From positions 26,333,312 to 26,397,311 of the forward strand of contig CM055095.1 of assembly GCA_029204225.1 (NCBI GenBank): DNA of 64,000 nt, written 5' to 3'. Origin of the DNA: Diphasiastrum complanatum. Its lineage: Eukaryota; Streptophyta; Lycopodiopsida; Lycopodiales; Lycopodiaceae. The notes beneath the pieces were generated by a model, which was not told where the DNA came from, did not search any database, and saw only the letters and a program-made list of their open reading frames with translations. The translations under genes and the position numbers were made by a program. Positions 39,476-53,610 of this stretch are shown piece after piece (positions within the stretch are counted from its first letter, which is position 1; each line of letters opens with the position of its first letter).

Positions 39476-40150
39476 CCTATATTTATCTTTTTATTGTCTC
39501 TTTTGCTCCCCTCTCCCCATCCTCCTCCTTTTTTTTTCAACTGTGTATTTTTTGGCCCATGGATAAAAGCTTGTGGGCAACGATTAAAGCTAGTGAGTTT
39601 GGGCTTGTGGTTAAACATTCTTAAAAATGGCGGGCCAAGATAAGGATTTGAAGGATTGAAAAAAAAAAAAAAGTAATTTAAGGTAGTCAAGAAATTTTTT
39701 TTGGTTTATAATTTATGGGTAAACCTTTGGTAATTCAAAATAAATAAGAAAGTCATGTAATAAGAATTATTGGCTAAACTTTAAAGCACATTGAAGTGTG
39801 TGAAGAAAATAAAACCTTAATTTCAAACTTCAAATATTTGAATTTAGTGAGTGCGAGTGAGTGAGTGAGGAATCTTTTTGGGCCCACCCCTCAATGCACA
39901 CAATGTGCAAATGTATGGGGATTTGAATTTAGTGAGTGGGAGGGAGGGAGGGGGTGGTGAATCTTTTTGGGGCCCACCCCTCAATGCACACAATGTGCAA
40001 ATGTATGGAGATATGCAATTTCCCCATACATGCATCCCCCTTCCCATTATTTTTAGTTAAGAAAGTGTGTATGCATGGGTGAGAGGAGGAGGATGTCTGG
40101 CCCCCCATACATATGCGCATGACATGCGCACAAATAGTTTTATATATATA
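39476..40150. other. Gene-free stretch with duplicated ~100-bp segment
   Basis: GCCCACCCCTCAATGCACAC and its downstream AATGTGCAAATGTATGG occur twice (about 39891 and 39973). Palindromic CCCATACATGCATCC flanks continue into the minus-strand Helitron-like end. Confidence 0.5.
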
Positions 40151-40215
40151 CTAGTAAAGTGAGCCCGTCGTTGACGGGCGAGCAGCGATGGTTTAGGAGG
40201 AAAGCCGATGATTGA
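40151..40215 (-). mobile_element. Helitron-like 3' terminus, copy C
   Basis: On the minus strand: a perfect 7-bp-stem hairpin GCCCGTCAACGACGGGC (40179-40163), an 8-nt spacer TCACTTTA, CTAG (40154-40151), then (TA)n. This is the best-preserved hairpin of the five copies. The left limit of the element is unknown, so the coordinates cover only the end. Confidence 0.52.
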
Positions 40216-40263
40216 GGCATGCGATCGAGCAGTCGATGTTGTGTGTGTGTGTGAAGTGGGTCT

Positions 40264-41586
40264 ATGTCACTGAATCCGACCGATACCTAGCTCGATGGGC
40301 CTAGAATCCCAAGACTGCATTTAGGGTTTCTGGTTCGGATGCACGTTTCGTTGTGAGTACTGAACCGTTTGGAGTCCGGTGTAGTCCCGTGGGTTTGTCT
40401 CGGAGTGAAGCACATGACAGAATAAACGGTCTGAAAAATAGACTCTGTTTGACGACACTGGACCAGTCCTTGAGAATGTTGGAAAGTAGTCCATTTAGTG
40501 GCATTCCCCCCGAAGGAAAGGGCATTTCCGAACAAACAGCAGTGGAATTGAGCTGCACATGGTCCTGTGGGTTCGTGTCAAGCCCACGAACCTTTCGACA
40601 CCTCCAGTAAGAAGTTCTGTCATTTTTTATTGAATCTAGCTCGATGGGCCTAGAATCTCAGGACCATGCTTTCGGACGCATGTTTTGTTATGAGTACTGA
40701 ACTGTTTGGAGCTCGATTTAGTGTTGTGGGTTCATCTAGGCATGCAGCACATGATGGAATAGACAGTCTAAAAAATGGACTCCGTTCGGCGACACTAAAC
40801 CAATTCTCGGAGATGTTGGAAAGTAGTCCATTTAGTGGCATTCCCCCTGGTAGGAAAGGGCGTTTCCGGACAAACGACATCGAAATTGAGCTGCAAATGG
40901 TCTTGTGGTTTCGTGTCAAGCCCACAAACCGGTGAACACCCGGCCATCCGAAATTCTGACCGTGTTTTATTGAATCTGACCAATTGCTGGTTCGACGGGC
41001 CTAGAATCCCAAGTCTGTGTTTAGGGTCTCTGGTTCGGACGCACATTTTGTTGTGGGTACTGAACCGTTTGGAGCCTAATTTAGTCCTGTGGGTTCATCT
41101 CGGCGTGCAGCATAGGACCGAATAGACGTTTTGGAAAACGGACTCCGTTCGGCGACACTGCACCGATTCTCGGAGATGTTGAAAAGTAGTCCATTTAGTG
41201 GCATTCCCCTCGACAAAAAGGGCATTTATGGACAAACGACATCAGAATTGAGTTACAAATGGTCATCTGAGTTTGTGTCGAGCCCACGAACCTATGGACA
41301 CCTCTCGTCTAAGGTTCTGATCATTTTTTACTAAATTCGACCAATTCCTGGCTCGACGGGCCTAGAATTCCAAGACTACATTTTTGGACGCACATTTTGC
41401 TGTGAGTACTGAACCGTTTGGAGTCCGGTTTAGTGCTGTGGGTTCATCTCGGCGTGCAGCACATGACAGAATAGACGGTCTGAAAATTGGACTCCGTTCG
41501 GCAACACTGGACCAATTCTCGAAAATGTTGGAAAATAGTTCATTTAGTGGCATTCCCCTCGATAGAAAGGTTGTTTATGGACAAAC
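40264..41586. repeat. ~350-bp tandem repeat array, segment 1
   Basis: Four units, marked by GGGCCTAGAAT at 40297, 40646, 40997 and 41358 (spacings 349, 351, 361). Each contains GGTTCGGATGCACGTTT-, AACCGTTTGGAGTC-, GGAAAGTAGTCCATTTAGTG- and GGACAAACGACATCG-like blocks in the same order. The last unit is cut at 41586 by copia-2 and resumes at 47008. Unit-length open frames on both strands are by-products. Confidence 0.92.
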
Positions 41587-41860
41587 AGTTAGAATTAAAG
41601 TAGAATCACTGTGCTACTGTACTGTGGGTCCTATTAGTTGATAAAGATCAGTTGGCCTCGCCACGAGGCAAGTCGACGGGACACGCGTCCCGCCAACGGC
41701 AACCTTGGTCATGCATGGGTTGCCTGAGTGAACAACTATATGTACAGTGTAATTTCATTTTGAGAAATACAGTTGCTATGTGAGCTTACTGTGGAGAGTG
41801 TTTTTTGTCTGTGTTACTGTGTAGCATGATCTGTGTTCCTGGGCAAAGCAAATTCTAAGT
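41587..41860 (+). repeat. copia-2 5' LTR
   Basis: 274 bp, AG...GT ends, near-perfect 10-bp terminal inverted repeat. About 20 differences from the right LTR by eye, so much older than copia-1. Also closely related to the LTR at 63409. Confidence 0.88.
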
Positions 41861-43168
41861 TGGTATCAGAGCCGTACAGAGAGTGTACACAGTACAACAT
41901 CGTCGTTGAAGAGAGCTTCGGGAGAAGTGTCTTCTGAGAGTTCGGGGTTTACGGCGGGTTGAAGACGGAAGGAGAAACATTGGTGCAAAGAGTTTAGCAC
42001 ACAAAAGCTTGGTGAGCTTGAGACTGTGTGAGGATTCAGAGACAAGATTTGTCAGCTGAATCAGAACATCAGCAAACAGAATTTTGAAATTCGGAAGCAG
42101 GCTATTTGGTGTTTGCAGTCAATGTGCATTCAATCGGACACCGTTTGACAAACAGATTGAAGCATCAGAGTTCTAGCAGTAGGGCGACCTCAGAGCAAGA
42201 TGATAGGCTTGTCAGAACACTGTGAATTGGAAGCCAAGAACATATGTGTGTGAAAAACCCTAGTCTGGGGTTTGGGAGCACAAAATCAGAGATTTCTCTC
42301 TATACTGATCTGTTTTGCAAGCTGTAAAAACCTAGAGGAGGGCGCCCTAGCAATGCGAATCAGTTTTGAAGAGGCCGTGGGCAGCTGCGACTCAGAGAGA
42401 GAGAGAGAGATGGTTGAAAAATCTTCAAGGAAGCCATAGCTAAAAACGTAGGGAAGCTGGCCGCAAGCAGGGAGGTCGCGACTCAGTTCACGCGTGGAAC
42501 CAAGCAAATGGCATAGTGTTTCGAAGTGGGTAGCGCTTACAAGACTCTCCATTAGTGCACAAGAGTGCTCAAATCCGTTGGATAGAGAAGCTACAAGATC
42601 AACGACTCAGTTCGTGTTATCCAGAAGGGATATCCACAGTTGGATCATAATCAACCATTGGATGGAGTCTAAAGGGTTGTTAAAGAGGGCCCTGAAGAAG
42701 TGAAGTGCATTTTGGACTTCAACTTCTAAAAAATTTTCATACTGAAATTGGAGTTGGGTCCCTTCACAAGTGAAGAGTGAAGTTTCTTCAAGGTGAAGAA
42801 ATAGTTCAAAAACTAGAAAAGTCCCTATTTTTGGGTCCTTTGCATGTTTTGACCCAAATGAAAGGCTATAACCTCCAAACGAAGGGCACCCGAATTGTAC
42901 CTGTAAGTACGGTACAACAAAGCAGAGTGGCGGAGAAAGTGTTCGAAGTGCGTCAGAAGTGATTTCACCATTCCATTGGGCACGTTGTTGGAGTTGACGA
43001 CTAAGTGCATTTTGGAAGGCGACTCAGATTTGGCTTTTAAATTGGTGGAAAAGTGGCAAGTGGCCTGGTAAGGAAAAAAGTGCAGGTCATTATTTTCAAC
43101 TTCTGACATCGCTGTTGGCCTCGGCATACTGTTTTTAGCCTACGACAGAAGTTTCAAGTAGTTTTGCG
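41861..43168 (+). other. copia-2 leader
   Basis: Begins with the PBS (41861-41873). About 1.3 kb of untranslated sequence follows. The last ~220 bp match the leader of copia-3, but about 1.1 kb of this region is missing there. Confidence 0.7.
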
Positions 43169-46100
43169 ATGGCAAACATGGGAGAGTCCATTTTGAGTAA
43201 AAGTAGCAAATTGGACAGGATTACCAACTATGCAGTGTGGAAATTCAAAATGAAAAACATACTGATGCCGAAAGACGTGTGGGAAGTGATGATCAAGCAT
43301 GGTATATTGTCTCGGGAGCCACAAGACACATGACATGTAACAAGAATTGGTTCAGTAGCTTGAAAGTGTTGGATAATGGAACGTCCGTTTCACAAGCAAA
43401 TGGTGAGGTGTGCAAGGTCAAGGGGATAGGCACTGTTTCAATCCAACTACCTAATGACAAAAGCGTTATGATCAGGGAGGTACTTTAGGAACCAGGTTTG
43501 AAGAGAAATCTACTTTCTGTTGGAGTCATTACTGATCAAAAGTTGAAAGTAGAATTCGCCCATGATCGTTGCTTTGTGAAGGATGTGAACCAAAAGTTCA
43601 AAGTTATTACGGATGGAGTAAGGGAGCCCAATACAAAATTGTATAGGTTGAATGCTACAATCAAAGGGCAACATGGACTTGTATCGTCCATTCCATCGCA
43701 AACTGAGTTGTGGCATAAGAGGCTTGGTCATTTGAACTTGGGAAGCCTCAGTTTGATGATAAGATTGGAGATGGTAACATGATTGCCTACTATAGAAGAT
43801 CACTTGAAATTGATGTGCGAATCTTGTGTATATGGGAAGTAGCATCGAGAGAAGTTCAATAAAGGTGGTGTTGTAAGAGCAAAGAACATCCTGGATTTAA
43901 TCCACACAGATTTATACGGGCCTATGAGGACCATGTCCTTAGGTAAAGCCTTCTATTTCATGACCTTTATTGATGATATGTCACGTAAGACGTGGATCTA
44001 TTTCTTGAAGAAGAAATCAGATGCATTTGACAACTTCAAGGGCCTCAAAGCATTGGTCGAAAATCAAACAGGTAGGAAGATTAAAGTTCTAAGATCAGAT
44101 AGTGGAGGTGAGTACAAGTCTAATGACTTCAATGATCGTTGTGATTAATGTGGGATTAAAAGACAATTTACGCAAGCTCATACTCCTGCTCTCAATGGTG
44201 GAGCTGAGTGCAAGAATCATACGATTGTGAAAAGTGCCAGATCTATGTTAGCTGAGATAAAACTACCAAAAGATTTTTGGCCAGAAGCATGCAGTACGAC
44301 AGTCTATCTTCAAAATAGAAGTCCTACCATTGCCATACCAAAGATAACACATGAGGAAGCATTCACAAAGAAGAAGCCAAAGTGAACCACTTGTGAATCT
44401 TTAAATGTAAGGCCTTTGTACACGTTCCTAAGGAAGAGAGACGTAAACTTGATGTAAAAGCTATCAAGTGCATATTCCTAGGATATGATGATCGTGAGAA
44501 GGGCTATAGATGTTTTGATCCAGTGGAAAACAAAGTCCATATAAGCCGTGATGTTATCTTTGATGAGTCCAAGATGTATGAAGACGAGGATGCTAAGAAG
44601 ATAGAGACATCTAGTGGGAAAGATGGTATAGTGAGGATACCACCTGATGATGTTTTGATTCAGTGGAAAACAAAATCCATGTAAGTCATGATGTTATCTT
44701 TGATGAATCCAAGATGTATGAAGATGAGGATGCTGAGAAGATAGATACATCTAGTGGGAAAGATGGTATAGTGAAGATACCATCTGATGATGATCCATTC
44801 ATTGACCTTCCAAGTGATGAAAAAGAGGATACATCTCAAGATACTAGTACTCAACCTCAAGAGACAGGTTGGAGAGGTAGGGACAAACATTTTGGTGCAA
44901 GAAGGATTGAAGTTGTAGGTGACAAACGCAAGGAGAAGGATGTACTGTGGGATACATTTTCACCAGGAAGCCGATCACCTGACAGGAAGCTCCCTAAGTG
45001 GTTTGAGATATTGTTGGAGAGCCACGACATGGATGACTTTCCAGGATCATCTAGCCAGGGAGAGCTACGAAGATCAACAAGAGAGAAGACACAACTTGAA
45101 AGGTATGAAGCAAATTATGCTCTCTTATCTAGTATTATTCAAAGCAAAGAACCTTCGACTTATGGTGAAGCGAAGGATGATGACATTTGGGTCAAGGCCA
45201 TGGGAGAGGAGATGAAGTCAATTGCTAAGCATAGCACATGGGATTTAGTAGAACCACCAGTTGGCAAGAAACTCATTGGTTGCAAATGGGTATACAGGAC
45301 TAAGTATCATGCAGATGGAAGTATAGCAAAGCACAAGGCAAGATTGGTGATCAAAGGGTATGCACAAAGTAAAGGCATTGACTATGAGGAGACCTTTGCG
45401 CCAGTATGTAAGTGGAATACTCTACGTCTACTTGTTGCTTTAGCTTCACATTTTGGTTGGCCTTTGCATCAGATGGATGTGAAATCTGCTTTTCTAAATG
45501 GTGAGTTAGAAGAAGAGGTGTTAATGGATCAACCTAAAGGCTTTGTAATGAAGAGACATGAAAATAAAGTATGTTGCTTGAAGAAAGCGCTTTATGGTCT
45601 TAAATAGGCACCACATGCATGGTGTAGCAGGATTGATGTCTATTTTTGTTCAAAGGGGATGGTGAGAACACATTCTGATCCAAATCTATATGTCTTATGC
45701 TTTGATGGTATGGTTGCTTTGATTGCTCTTTATGTTGATGACTTGATTATTACGGGAAATAATCAAGAGATGATAGATATGATCAAGGAAGACCTCATGG
45801 AACAATTTGAGATGACAAATCTCAGTCTGATGCATTATTGCCTTGGAGTAGAGGTTGGGCAAAAAGAACACGAAGTGGGTTTAACACAGCTGAAGTATGT
45901 CAAAGAGTTGCTTCACATGTTTAGGTTGCAGGATTGCAAACCAGTGAATACTCCTATTGAACCAGGTAAAAAGCTTTCCAAGCTTGATGAGTCACAGTCA
46001 TTTGATGCTACACTGTATAGGCAGTTAGTAGGGAGCTTGATTTACCTTGCCACAACTAGACCAGATATATGCTATGTTGTTGGCATTGTAAGTCAGTTTA

Positions 46101-46681
46101 TGACAACACCTACGGAAATGCATTGGAAGACAGCTAAACGCATTTTGCATTATGTGAAAGGCACTTCAGATTATGGCTTGATTTACAAGAAGCATGATGG
46201 TTTACCTGAGTTGTGTGGCTATGTGGATGCGGATTGGGGAGGTGACTATGATGATCGTAGATCCACCACAGGGTATGTATTCCAGTTTTGTGGTAGTTGA
46301 TTTTCTTGGTCTAGTAAGAAGCAAAATACAATTGCTCTTTCCACCACAGAAGCAGAGTATAAGGCAATGTGTAGTGCAGCACAAGAAGCTATATGGTTGA
46401 GACAAATCTTGGAAGAAGTTGGCATGAAGTAGAAAAATCCCATGACATTACATAGCGACAATCAGAGTGGCATTCAGCTAGTAAAGAATCCAGTGTTCCA
46501 TGCGAGAACTAAACACATTGAGATTCAGTATCACTTTATACGTGAGAGACTGCTGAGTCGTGAAATTCATGTTGTTCATTGTAGCATAGAAGAACGACTA
46601 GCTGATATTTTCACTAAGCCACTTGTTGGAAAAAAGTTTGATAAGTTTAGATCAAAGCTTTATGTACTTAAAGTTTGTTAA
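43169..46681 (+). pseudogene. copia-2 gag-pol, disabled
   Basis: Starts MANMGESILSKSSKLDRIT at 43169. After about 45 gag codons it jumps, out of frame, to the protease: gag including its zinc knuckle is deleted. The protease motif reads WYIVSGATRHMT, with Val in place of the catalytic Asp. Integrase retains HKRLGHLNLG, LIHTDLYGP and SDSGGEYKSNDF but has stops at 43486, 43780 and 44146. A 140-bp tandem duplication at 44511-44790 shifts the frame before RT. RT (WVYRTKYHADGSIAKHKARL, LYVDDLII) and RNase H (YVDADWGGD, STTEAEY, ending DIFTKPL) then share one frame with stops near 45605, 46298 and 46429. Confidence 0.92.
44511..44790 (+). repeat. 140-bp tandem duplication inside copia-2 pol
   Basis: TGTTTTGAT at 44511 and 44651 starts two copies of a 140-bp segment encoding the integrase-RT linker (VIFDESKMYED, SSGKDGIV). 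The copies differ at roughly a dozen positions. Because 140 is not a multiple of 3 it breaks the frame. Confidence 0.9.
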
Positions 46682-46733
46682 CTTTGAAGCTATGTATATG
46701 ACTGTATAAAGTGGACTCTACTTTAAGAGAGAG

Positions 46734-47007
46734 AGTTAGAATTAAAGTAGAATCACTATGCCACTATATTGTGGGTCCTATCAGTTGACAAGGATCAGTT
46801 GGCCTCGCCACGAGGCAAGTCGATGGGACACGCATCCCGCCAACAGCAACTTGGGTTATGCATGGGTTGCCTGAGTGAACAACTATATGTACAATGTAAT
46901 TTCATTTTGAGAAATACAGTTGCTATGTGAGCTTGCTGTCGAGAGTGTTTTCTGTCTGTGTTACTATGTAGCATGATCTGTGTTCCTGTGCAAAGCAAAT
47001 TCAAAGT
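46734..47007 (+). repeat. copia-2 3' LTR
   Basis: 274 bp beginning AGTTAGAATTAAAG and ending AATTCAAAGT. It is followed by the second CAAAC and the resumed ~350-bp repeat. Confidence 0.88.
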
Positions 47008-47540
<533 letters not shown>

Positions 47541-48422
47541 CCCACTCTTGATCCTCAGCAGCACTTGAACTTGTTAGCATGTGGAAGACATTCTTATAGA
47601 GTAAGCCAGTCGCCTTTGCATATTTTAGTTTCTGTGATCTTTATCTTCAGCTGTAGCAGCTAAAACCTTTTGGAGCTGTTATGATCTGCTCCATCGTAGT
47701 GCTCCATATGGAAATGTGAGATGCTATTGTAGGCTTTGGACTTGATTTTGTGGGACTGAGATGGAAATTAAGTGAAGAGGAGATGCTTAGATTGTTTATG
47801 GATGAAAGGACTCATGTTCATTACCCTTTCAGACCTCCTCCACAAATCTCATTATTCTAAACTCTCTTTTTCTAAAACCGTACAACATGTTCATATCATA
47901 CAACGGTCAAGTGGCTTAATCTTTTTATTATGTTTTTGTTGTGATGTGCAAAGTGTGGGTGCCTATGTGCTTTGTCTATGTCTATAGAATAAGGAGAAAG
48001 CTTGAGACTCTAAAACTCGAGATACATCTCGATTCATTTCCTTTCACGTGATATAAATGACTATAAGTAAAGTGTTGCCTATGTGACCTTTCTAACAGAA
48101 AGAATGTCAAATTTGAGCTCCTACTTTAATTTGTACTTTGTGACTTGTTGTGGGGTTGGCAACTGCATAAGCAATGGATTATACATGTCTCTAATCTCTA
48201 CAACATAGAGAGCAGTGTGGGTAGTGGAGGGAAATGCAAAAACACGTAACAAAATGCATAAGCAATTCCCCTACTTTTGCTAGAAAACCAAATAAAATAT
48301 ACAAGCAATTATGTAAATTGTGCTAGGGAGATATCATACAATAGACTATACAGGAAAAACCACCTCTTAAAAGGACAATAGATAACTTGAAATGAATGAA
48401 AATATCAGCCACCTCTATGTAT
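47541..48422. other. Gene-free stretch
   Basis: AT-rich unique-looking sequence. Nothing recognised. Confidence 0.45.
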
Positions 48423-51953
<3,531 letters not shown>

Positions 51954-51990
51954 CTAATACAGAGTGCCCGTCGTTGATGGGCAATGACGT
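51954..51990 (-). mobile_element. Helitron-like 3' terminus, copy D (degenerate)
   Basis: Minus strand: hairpin GCCCATCAACGACGGGC (51982-51966), spacer ACTCTGTA, then TTAG instead of CTAG, followed by T and AT-rich DNA. Confidence 0.42.
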
Positions 51991-52009
51991 GCGTCGATGG
52001 CAAACGTGC

Positions 52010-52024
52010 ATGCATGCATGCATG

Positions 52025-52064
<40 letters not shown>

Positions 52065-52310
52065 TGTGTTGTCTGTGTGTAATGTGTGTGCATGTGTTGT
52101 TTATGTGTGTTGTGTGTGTGTATGGGCATGTGTGTGTGGGTCTGCGTTTGTTTGTGGGTGTGCGCATTGTGTGTTGTGTGTTGTGCATGTGTTTGTGTGT
52201 ATGTGTATTTGTGTGTGTGCTGTGTTTGTGTGTGTGTGCATGTGCATGTGCATGTGTGTGTGTGTGTGTGTGCGCGCGCGCGTGTGCGTGCATGCGTGTG
52301 TGTGTGTACT
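52010..52310. repeat. GT-rich alternating purine-pyrimidine tract
   Basis: About 300 bp of irregular (GT)n with CATGCATG and CGCGCGCG insertions. Open frames of CVCVC type across it are artefacts. Confidence 0.9.
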
Positions 52311-52394
52311 TAGGGTAAGAGTTAGAGTGGGTCTTTATGGATGTGTGTGTTCGTGTGTGTTTGGACTAAGCTCAGAGCTGGCGATCTGGGTGAC

Positions 52395-53610
52395 GACTGA
52401 TGATTTTTGGTTCGATAGGCCTAGATTTCCAGGACTACGTTTAGGGTTTCTGGTTCGGATGCACGTTTTGTTGTGAGTACTGAACTGTTTGGAGTCTGGT
52501 TTAGTCCTGTGGGTTCGTCTTGGCGTGCAGGACATGATGGAACAGACCGTCTAAAAAACGAACTTTGTTCGACGACACTAGACCGGTTCTTGCGAATGCT
52601 GAAAAGTAGTCCATTTAGTGGCATTCCCCCCGACAGAAAGGGCGTTTCTGGACAAACGACATCGGAATTGAGCTACAAATGGTCCTATGGGTGTTTGTGT
52701 CGAGCTCACGAACCTGTGGACATCTCCTGTCCAAAGTTTTAATCGTTTTCTACTGATTCTTGGCTCGACAGGCCTAGAATCCCAGCATTATGTTTAGGGT
52801 TTTTGGTTCGGATGCACTTTTTCACTATGAATAATGAACCATTTGGTGCCCAGTTTAGTGTTGTAGGTTTGCATCGCTGTGCAGCACAGGATGGAATAGA
52901 AGGCCTGAAAAACGAGCTTCGTTCGGCTAAACTAGACCAATTCTCAGAAATGTTGGAAAGTAGTCCATTTAGTGGCATTCCCCCCAACAGAAAGGGTGTT
53001 TTTAGACAAACAACATCAAAATTGAGCTGCAAATAGTCCTGTGGGTTCATGTTGAGCCCACAAACCTGTGGACACCTCCCTTCCAAAGTTCTGACCGTTT
53101 TTTACTGAATCTGACCAATTTGTGGCTCGATGGGCCTAGAATCCTAGCACTATGTTTAGTATTTCTGGTTCGGATGCACGTTTTGTTGTGAGTACTAAAC
53201 CATTTGCAGTCCGATTTAGTCCTGTAGGTACAGTCTCGGCGTGCAGCATAGGAGGAAACAGACTTCTTGCAAAACAGACTCTGTTCGACGACACTGGACC
53301 AATTCTTGGGAATGTTAGAAAGTAATACATTTAGTGGCAATTCCCCCGACAAAAAGGTCGTTTCTTGACAAACGATGTTAGAATTGAACAGCACAGGAGG
53401 GAACAGACTTTTTGCAAAACGGACTTTGTTCGATGACACTGGACCAATTATTGGGAATGTTGGAAAGTAGTCCATTTAGAGGGAATCCTCCCGACAAAAA
53501 GGGCGTTTCTTGACAAACAACATCAGGATTGAGTTGCAAATGGTCTTGTGGGTTCGTGTCGAGCCCACGAACCTATGGACACCTCTTGTCCGAAGTTCTG
53601 AGAGAATTTT
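52395..53610. repeat. ~350-bp tandem repeat array, segment 3
   Basis: Units marked by GGCCTAGA at about 52418, 52771 and 53133 (spacings about 354 and 361). The same ordered blocks occur as in the 40-kb segment. A short internal duplication, GACTTCTTGCAAAACAGACT-like, occurs near 53260 and 53405. Confidence 0.9.

Larger units (their letters stand above)
41587..47007 (+). mobile_element. Decayed Ty1/copia element (copia-2)
   Basis: 5421 bp inserted in the ~350-bp array. The two LTRs are each exactly 274 bp (41587-41860 and 46734-47007). CAAAC is duplicated at 41582-41586 and 47008-47012, and the uninterrupted array units read CAAACGACATCG, which confirms both ends. The PBS TGGTATCAGAGCC follows the left LTR, and the purine run TTAAGAGAGAG precedes the right one. 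The LTR ends are AGTTAGAATT...AATTCTAAGT, not TG...CA. Coding capacity is destroyed by stops, a gag deletion and a 140-bp duplication. Confidence 0.9.

Noticed and set aside
38801-39643. Long plus-strand frame (280 codons) with ERERER and VCVCV tracts
   Set aside because: It is built from GA and GT microsatellites and their duplicated spacers. The non-repeat parts show no recognisable domain.
40301-41641. Repeated 60-90-codon frames (for example SSPFSGIPP...KGVFGQTTS) in the ~350-bp array
   Set aside because: They occur on both strands in every unit and are disrupted differently in each. They follow from the unit sequence and show no evidence of coding selection.
52000-52476. Cys/Val-rich frames near 52 kb
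   Set aside because: Direct translation of a GT-rich alternating tract.
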